From JAJDTT01 sp022827025 (GTDB lineage Bacteria; Acidobacteriota; UBA6911; RPQK01; JAJDTT01): 64,000 bases of DNA. Numbering within the stretch: the stretch's first letter is position 1; each line of letters begins with the position of its first letter. Both the position numbers and the translations under genes were made by a program. The stretch is from the NCBI GenBank assembly GCA_965203535.1, contig OZ241897.1, positions 5,704,001 through 5,768,000 of the forward strand. Reading direction: 5' to 3'. This document shows, piece after piece, positions 62,121 to 64,000 of this stretch. Below the pieces are notes generated by a model that worked only from the letters and a program-made list of their open reading frames with translations, ran no database searches and was not told where the DNA came from.

Positions 62121-62166
62121 GGTTCACGCCTCGCATGCGGCCCTCAGGGCGGGAAATGAACGAGGA

Positions 62167-63612
62167 CTACAACAGGTTCGCCTTTTTTCTGGCGAGCGAC
62201 CCGGGGATTCTCATCTGATCCCGGTACTTGGCGACGGTGCGGCGGGTGATACGGATCCCATCCCGGTTCAACAGGTTGGTGAGTTTCTGATCGGACAGGG
62301 GCTTCTTGGGGTCCTCGCGCCGGATCAGGTTTTTGAGCCGGTCCTTCACCTGCATGGTGGAGACGTTCTCTCCATTGGCGTGCCCCACCCCCACGGAGAA
62401 GAATCGGCGCAACTGCATCACTCCCTGCGGGGTGTGGGCATACTTGTTGGCGACGACGCGGCTGATGGTGGACGGATGAACGCCCAGTTCATCGGCCACA
62501 TCCTTGATCAACAACGGCTTCAACTTCCGGATGCCCGATTCCATGAAATCGTGCTGGTGCCGGATGATGACGCGACAGACTCGAAAGATGGTCTCTTCCC
62601 GCTGGTCCACCCCTCGCAGCAACTCGATGGCCGACCGAAATCGCTCGCGGATGAAGCTCTTGGTCTCCTTGGAGACGCCGTTCTTGCGAAGCAGCTTCCG
62701 GTAGGCGCGGTTGATTCTCAGCTTGGGCAGGCCATCGTCATTGAGGCTGACCTGGTACTCGCCTTCGACCTTTCGAATGTGCACGTCCGGCCGGACGTAA
62801 ACCGGTTGGGAAGAGGCGTATTTCTGTCCCGGCCGCGGTGAAAAGCCTCGAATCAACTCGAGAGCGCGGGACAGGTCCTCCGGATCGCATGCCAGGCGAT
62901 TCAGAATGCTGGAGTATTTCCTGCTTTCGATCAACGGCAGGCAGTCCCGAACCAGTGCGCCGACCAGAGAGTCCTCCAGACCCGCGGCTCTCGCCTGCAG
63001 CAAGAGGCATTCGCGCAGGTCCCGGCAGGCGACGCCCACCGGATCGAGGGACTGAACCACCGCCAGAGCGGCGTCGACACTCTCGGAAGGCACCTGCAAC
63101 TGCTGGCGGATCTCCTCCGGGGTGAGGGTCAGGTAGCCGTCCTCGTCCAGATTTCCCACGATGAAATAGGCGATCTCCCGCAGATCCGAATCGATCCCGC
63201 TCAGGTTCAACTGCCAATTCAGGTAATCCCACAAGGAGTTGGCGGATGAGAGAAAATGCTCGAAGGTAGCCTTCTGTTCCACCGGTTCGAATTCCTGGCG
63301 CTCGTAACTCGATCCCAGGTAGTCTCCGAAGAAGTATTCGAAGTCCAGGTCGTCCAGATGGCTACCTTCCTCCAGCGGATCCGCGTCCTGCTCCGATTCC
63401 CGGGACGACTCCGAAACTTCCGGTCCGGTTTCGAAATGATCCGAAACCTCGTCCAGCAAGGGGTTCTCTTCCAATTCCTGTTGGAGGATCTCCGAGAGTT
63501 CCAACTGGTTGACGGAGAGGAGCTCGATCTTCTGGAGGAGCGAGGGGGTGATGGCCAGCCGTTGCGACAGGCCGAGCACCAGCGAGGGTTTCAATTGAGC
63601 GCGTCGACTCAT
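62167..63612 (-). CDS. rpoN: RNA polymerase sigma-54 factor
   Basis: A 481-residue sigma-54. The N-terminal activator-interacting region reads LVLGLSQRLAITPSLLQKIE and ELSEILQQELEENPLLDE, an acidic spacer follows, the core-binding domain is near SGIDSDLREIAYFIVGNL, the HTH at HPSTISRVVANKYAHTPQG, and the RpoN box as TRRTVAKYR (first Ala to Thr). It directs transcription from -24/-12 promoters with enhancer proteins. No activator gene is visible here. lptB lies upstream, the usual neighbour. Confidence 0.96.
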   Translation of the reverse strand: MSRRAQLKPSLVLGLSQRLAITPSLLQKIELLSVNQLELSEILQQELEENPLLDEVSDHFETGPEVSESSRESEQDADPLEEGSHLDDLDFEYFFGDYLGSSYERQEFEPVEQKATFEHFLSSANSLWDYLNWQLNLSGIDSDLREIAYFIVGNLDEDGYLTLTPEEIRQQLQVPSESVDAALAVVQSLDPVGVACRDLRECLLLQARAAGLEDSLVGALVRDCLPLIESRKYSSILNRLACDPEDLSRALELIRGFSPRPGQKYASSQPVYVRPDVHIRKVEGEYQVSLNDDGLPKLRINRAYRKLLRKNGVSKETKSFIRERFRSAIELLRGVDQREETIFRVCRVIIRHQHDFMESGIRKLKPLLIKDVADELGVHPSTISRVVANKYAHTPQGVMQLRRFFSVGVGHANGENVSTMQVKDRLKNLIRREDPKKPLSDQKLTNLLNRDGIRITRRTVAKYRDQMRIPGSLARKKANLL

Positions 63613-63812
63613 GGCACTCCGGAGTTGCTCCGGTTCAGGGTCCCTTCCGAAGCAAAAGTCGGCACGTCACTTGGCCGGGCCGGCATCCCGGTGGAGTTCG
63701 CTGGCCCCCGTTTCCCTCCGAACGGGCATGCTTCCCGGCGCCATCTTTTCCGGATGAATCCCGGCAGCGCGGCGGGAAGCTTCAGGCCAGTCCAACCGGG
63801 GCCCACTGGGCC

Positions 63813-64000
63813 TCAGTATAGCTGGAAGTGGTCTCCCAGGTAAACTTTGCGGACGTCCGGATCGGCGGAGAGCAGGTCCGGGGTGCCGGATCGAAAGATC
63901 CTTCCTTCGGTGATGATGTAGGCCCGATCGGTGATCCGAAGAGTTTCGCGAACGTTGTGATCGGTGATCAGCACGCCTATTTTTCGCGCCTGGAGCCGGG
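63813..64000 (-). CDS. lptB: LPS export ABC transporter ATPase LptB, C-terminal part
   Basis: The last 62 codons before TGA 63813-63815 are visible: ITDHNVRETLRITDRAYIIT, the H-loop region of an ABC ATPase, then EGRIFRSGTPDLLSADPDVR and KVYLGDHFQLY, the characteristic LptB ending. It powers LPS extraction with LptFG. The rest lies beyond the right edge. The 200-bp gap to rpoN holds no gene. Confidence 0.88.
   Translation of the reverse strand, partial: RLQARKIGVLITDHNVRETLRITDRAYIITEGRIFRSGTPDLLSADPDVRKVYLGDHFQLY

Overview
The window is high-GC chromosomal DNA from a Gram-negative bacterium. It carries outer-membrane assembly (bamA, skp), lipid A synthesis (lpxD, fabZ, lpxA, lpxI), Lol and Lpt transport genes and lgt. 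The gene order lptB-rpoN-hprK-EIIA-HPr-EI and bamA-skp-lpxD-fabZ-lpxA-lpxI-Gfo/Idh, the ClpC-type protease chaperone, the DUF1501/cytochrome pair and the abundance of Tat-exported sugar enzymes and FG-GAP repeat proteins fit Acidobacteriota best. That placement is an inference from gene content, not from a marker gene.

Positions 1-14130 are an accessory, rearranged zone. A secreted trypsin-like protease gene runs off the left edge (minus strand). Its upstream region holds about 21 copies of an 8-bp repeat inside a ~90-bp segment that recurs, inverted, upstream of the cytochrome gene at 5286. Between the two copies sit a P4-type integrase, nested palindromes and gene remnants. A two-heme-motif secreted protein and a DUF1501 protein form a coupled pair, followed by a broken third gene that repeats the first gene's N-terminus. 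Next come a possible small inverted-repeat element, an unusual transposase joining a DruA-like (DUF4338) domain to an ISAs1 transposase, an integrase tail remnant and a second integrase with a frameshifted N-terminus.

Positions 14200-39060 are metabolic and secreted functions: an M23 peptidase, an aspartate aminotransferase, a small monooxygenase-fold protein, three beta-propeller proteins resembling glycoside hydrolases, a LarA-like protein, an anchored ankyrin protein next to a Cys-rich secreted peptide, a 14-repeat FG-GAP protein, an SGNH hydrolase, an MFS transporter, a toroid protein, an SDR, two coupled NAD-dependent epimerases, an Lgt variant, an ammonium transporter, a Gfo/Idh/MocA oxidoreductase and a sugar isomerase-like protein. 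This looks like a loose carbohydrate-handling region without SusCD or TonB genes.

Positions 39076-64000 are core genome. After tRNA-Leu(CAG), every gene is on the minus strand in tightly packed groups. Read in transcription order: lptB, rpoN, hprK, a mannose-type EIIA, HPr, EI (a regulatory PTS with no permease in view), pgsA, an enoyl-CoA hydratase, ribH, nusB, lysS, lolC/E, lolD, clpC, bamA, skp, lpxD, fabZ, lpxA, lpxI, a Gfo/Idh oxidoreductase, miaA, gatB and a lone receiver-domain protein. Many junctions are 4-base overlaps, indicating coupled translation.
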